Source of the DNA: an uncultured Bacteroidales bacterium
Lineage (GTDB): Bacteria; Bacteroidota; Bacteroidia; Bacteroidales; UBA932
DNA: 8,272 bases
NCBI GenBank assembly: GCA_946405485.1
Contig: CAMJHJ010000104.1
Span: forward strand, 1 to 8,272
Direction: 5' to 3'
Shown: positions 5,913-8,272 of the stretch, in pieces
Numbering within the stretch: position 1 is the stretch's first letter
How the letters are laid out: each line of letters begins with the position of its first letter
The notes under the pieces: model-generated
The model's database searches: none
The model's input: only the letters and a program-made list of their open reading frames with translations
What the model was told of the DNA's origin: nothing
Program-made: the position numbers and the translations under genes

Positions 5913-8018
5913 TTACAGATCAACATACTCTCCCCGGGCATGACGTTCGGAGAGTTGGGACTCATACAGGGATTCCGGCGTGACATGGATTCCCGGTGAG
6001 GTCCAGATACCGTCGGGGCGTGTACCGAGCTGGTCACTGTAGCTACGGGCCGCCCTGACTTTCTCGCCGACGCAGCCGATGGCCCAGTTCTGTCCGGTCA
6101 CCCAAGGGCTCTGGATGCAGATGCGGGTGGCTTCGCAGTTGTAGCAGACGATATTCACGCCGACCCAGCCGTGACCCGTGCCATAACCGGCCCGGTCCTG
6201 GACATTCAACGGGCCATCCGTCCTCAGATTGTCATAGAGGATACCGGTAGTCCAGCGCTGATGGGGACCGGCGTCAGAACGACTGTGGGTCGAGGTGCAG
6301 CGCAGGAACACATTGGGACCGGGAACCCGTGCGCCACAGACATACTGATGACGGTCGTCGTCACATTGGCAATCCCGGATCAGGCATAACTGGGACGAGC
6401 TGAAATGGAAGGCATAGCGCCGGCTGCCCGTCACCTGAGAGACGGGCGAAAGGGAGATACAGTCGCTGACCGTTATATTCTTGGCTCCGAGCCCCAGATC
6501 GACGGCGCTGAGACCGAAATGCTTCGTCGTGACACTCCGGATCCAGCTATGTTCCGTATTCCTGACCGTGATTCCGCACCACGCGTGATCTTCATCCGTG
6601 TAGTCGCTGCCGCTCCGGACGCTCTCGTCATAGCGCGTATCGAGCGTCAGGAACTCGACGCCACACTCGCTGATCCGCTCCCAACTTCCTTTGCACAAGG
6701 CGCCTTCCCCATAGGCGACTTCTCCGCCGATGCACATTACGATCGGATTGTCCAGCCAGATCTTTTGGCCTTCGATAGCCATGATCTTCCGCTCCCAAAA
6801 CATATTATAGCCGGAAGGAGTCCAGTCTGAAGTCCCCGGATAATGGGCGGCAAGTTCCCGCATATGCAGGGCATCCAGCCAGGCTTCCGTCGCAGGGCGG
6901 AAGACCCATACCCGCTCTCCGACCGAGAACTTCCCGGGATCCCGGACCGGAACCCATCGCTGTCCGACCGGCACATAGCGGGCAATGATCGGGCTGCTGG
7001 CATTCGTCTTCAAGGAGCCGTTTCCGTTCAGCTCGATCAAGGAAGTGATCTGTGTCCGGGCCGTAGCGTACAAGACCGTCCCTTCTCCCTCCCCTCGCAG
7101 GACGACGCCGCTGCGGTTGATCTTGAGAGTGTTGGAGAGATAATAGGTGCCGGCCTTGAGCAGGATCGCGCCAGGCGTTTCCACACTGTTGACCGCATCC
7201 TGAAGCATCGGAAGGGCATCGCTCCCATCCACCGGCGCGGTCAGCGTCATCCGCACCGGGACATCGGGAACCGCTTTGTCGCCCCAATGGTAACCGACCC
7301 GGCTGAAATCGGGGATATCATCCGGAAGGATTTCCTGGAACGGATTGGAAGCGGTATCGCCCGGAGTCGTGTCATAGTGCAGAACCAGCTGCTGGATACA
7401 TACGACGCCTGCCGCGCCGAGCTGGAACTTGTAAGCTGTCTCCTTTTCTGTTCCGGACAGGTACCAAGTATATTCGGCGCCCACGGAGTCGAACACCGTC
7501 GGGATGGCGCCACCCCCCAGAACCGGCTGCCCGTCATGGCGCACGATAGAGACGTTCTGGCTGGCCGTCGATCCCGTCACCCAGCGCACATTCCTGAGAT
7601 ACAAACCCTTGATAGCCGGCAACAGGATATAGTCTCCGGCCGCCCCGCCTAGTTTCAGGCCCTGATGAGCTCCGGAATTTCTGACGACACCGGTCGTAGC
7701 GAAAACTTCAAACGAATAGCCGCCTTTAAAAGCCGGCAGCACATAAGCCTGCTTCTGACGCGGGAAAGAGGGATTCGAAACGGTCGAGGAGATATCCGAG
7801 ACAGGCGGTGACACAAAAGGCCACTGGAAACTGGAACTCTCCGGGGTCTCCAGGAAGACAAGGGCGATATCCAGCGCCTGGACCGGACCGGGAGGATCGG
7901 GTTGGGTGACCTCCGGATCGGGATCCGGGGCCGGGTTCGGATCCGGACCTATGTCCTTCGGGCCGCAGGTTGCGGCCAAAAGGCACAGGAGAATGGACAA
8001 AAACAGGATACGTTTCAT
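5913..8018 (-). CDS. Right-handed beta-helix (pectate-lyase-3-like) lipoprotein
   Basis: The protein has 701 residues. The signal peptide ends LLAATC, putting a lipid-modified cysteine at 18; threonine at -1 is an uncommon lipobox residue. A linker rich in Pro and Asp (24-45) follows, typical of a tethered Bacteroidota surface or periplasmic lipoprotein. Residues about 85-225 look like an all-beta module. The beta-helix begins near 262 with VDGSDALPMLQDAV, then AGTYYLSNTLKI and GVVLRGEGEGTVLYA, the classic first coils of the pectate-lyase-3 superfamily. Later conserved-looking blocks are PHQRW at 585-589 and DRAGYGTGHGWVG at 608-620. Fourteen cysteines fall between 429 and 649. Such proteins are usually lyases or glycosidases acting on uronate polymers, but no catalytic set can be named. 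It starts 23 nt after glnS on the same strand and may be read through from it. Convergent with the lyase, it sits outside the two divergent operons. Confidence 0.85.
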   Translation of the reverse strand: MKRILFLSILLCLLAATCGPKDIGPDPNPAPDPDPEVTQPDPPGPVQALDIALVFLETPESSSFQWPFVSPPVSDISSTVSNPSFPRQKQAYVLPAFKGGYSFEVFATTGVVRNSGAHQGLKLGGAAGDYILLPAIKGLYLRNVRWVTGSTASQNVSIVRHDGQPVLGGGAIPTVFDSVGAEYTWYLSGTEKETAYKFQLGAAGVVCIQQLVLHYDTTPGDTASNPFQEILPDDIPDFSRVGYHWGDKAVPDVPVRMTLTAPVDGSDALPMLQDAVNSVETPGAILLKAGTYYLSNTLKINRSGVVLRGEGEGTVLYATARTQITSLIELNGNGSLKTNASSPIIARYVPVGQRWVPVRDPGKFSVGERVWVFRPATEAWLDALHMRELAAHYPGTSDWTPSGYNMFWERKIMAIEGQKIWLDNPIVMCIGGEVAYGEGALCKGSWERISECGVEFLTLDTRYDESVRSGSDYTDEDHAWCGITVRNTEHSWIRSVTTKHFGLSAVDLGLGAKNITVSDCISLSPVSQVTGSRRYAFHFSSSQLCLIRDCQCDDDRHQYVCGARVPGPNVFLRCTSTHSRSDAGPHQRWTTGILYDNLRTDGPLNVQDRAGYGTGHGWVGVNIVCYNCEATRICIQSPWVTGQNWAIGCVGEKVRAARSYSDQLGTRPDGIWTSPGIHVTPESLYESQLSERHARGEYVDL
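7912..7950. repeat. GC-rich imperfect repeat encoding the Pro/Asp linker
   Basis: The linker of the beta-helix lipoprotein is coded by repeated GGATC/CCGG words, including two identical copies of GGATCCGG at 7921-7928 and 7939-7946. The pattern follows from alternating Asp-Pro codons; it may make linker length variable between strains. Confidence 0.5.
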
Positions 8019-8041
8019 CGGGTATGCCTATGTCGGCACGC
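8019..8041 (-). other. 23-nt gap between glnS and the beta-helix gene
   Basis: The short spacer has no hairpin, no T-run, no TAnnTTTG box and no Shine-Dalgarno sequence before the ATG at 8018. Nothing in it suggests a terminator for glnS, so read-through is plausible. A promoter inside the glnS coding end cannot be excluded. Confidence 0.5.
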
Positions 8042-8272
8042 CTATTCCACCTTGAAGGAGTCTTTCAGCGAGACCGTCTTGTTGAAGACCGGGTGCTCCG
8101 GCGTGGAGTCGGGATCCTTGAAGAAATAGCCCACGCGCTCGAACTGCACGGCGATACCGCTCTTGTCCTCCAGCAGCGCCGGCTCGGCGTATCCCTTCGA
8201 GACGACCAGGGACTCGGGATTGAGGAAATCCTTATAGTCCTTGTCTTCAGGCACCTGGCTCATGTCAGCCAG
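8042..8272 (-). CDS. glnS: Glutamine--tRNA ligase, C-terminal end (partial)
   Basis: The last 76 residues of a gene that enters from the right edge, ending at TAG 8044-8042. The frame is open to 8272, so the ATG at 8263 is internal and not a start. The sequence NPESLVVSKGYAEPAL, then AVQFERVGYF and finally HPVFNKTVSLKDSF, matches the C-terminal anticodon-binding beta-barrel of GlnRS; E. coli GlnRS ends in a closely similar QFEREGYF and PVFNRTVGLRDTW. The enzyme charges tRNA-Gln with glutamine in the cytoplasm. It is a housekeeping gene with no functional tie to the polysaccharide genes and marks the boundary of the locus. Confidence 0.93.
   Translation of the reverse strand: MADMSQVPEDKDYKDFLNPESLVVSKGYAEPALLEDKSGIAVQFERVGYFFKDPDSTPEHPVFNKTVSLKDSFKVE

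Noticed and set aside
6843..7652. 269-codon plus-strand frame opposite the beta-helix gene
   Set aside because: No family resemblance and no promoter or start context; the minus-strand frame contains clear beta-helix motifs.

Overview
The window looks like a GC-rich Bacteroidota chromosome (perhaps an Alistipes-like or other Bacteroidales organism). The reasons are the mix of protein families, start codons without Shine-Dalgarno sequences, a lipoprotein with a Pro/Asp-rich linker, and two perfect TAnnTTTG sequences (the Bacteroidota -7 promoter box) in the only real intergenic region. The species is inference; the sequence does not fix it.

Layout. (1) 1-1421, minus: partial gene for an exported FAD-dependent oxidoreductase with an N-terminal carbohydrate-binding-like domain; it runs off the left edge. 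(2) 1418-2824, minus: a sodium:solute symporter whose stop overlaps the oxidoreductase start by 4 nt. (3) 2825-2941: a divergent control region holding a perfect 14-bp palindrome of LacI-operator type (2897-2910) and one -7 box on each strand. (4) 2942-3982, plus: a LacI-family repressor. (5) 3979-5907, plus: a secreted heparinase II/III-type polysaccharide lyase, again joined to the gene before it by a 4-nt ATGA overlap. (6) 5913-8018, minus: a large right-handed beta-helix (pectate-lyase-3-like) lipoprotein, ending only 5 nt from the lyase. (7) 8042-8272, minus: the 3' end of glnS, 23 nt upstream of the beta-helix gene.

How it may work together (inference): the beta-helix lipoprotein and the heparinase-type protein would cut an acidic or uronate-containing polysaccharide outside the cytoplasm. 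The symporter would import a small product. The repressor would sense that product or a derivative and control the two divergent two-gene arms. The exported flavoprotein may oxidise a sugar or modify the substrate. No SusC/SusD pair is visible, so this is either a SusCD-less locus or the edge of a larger one. The substrate cannot be read from the sequence. There are no RNA genes, insertion sequences, CRISPR arrays or attachment sites that I can support. All stretches without a gene are under 120 nt.
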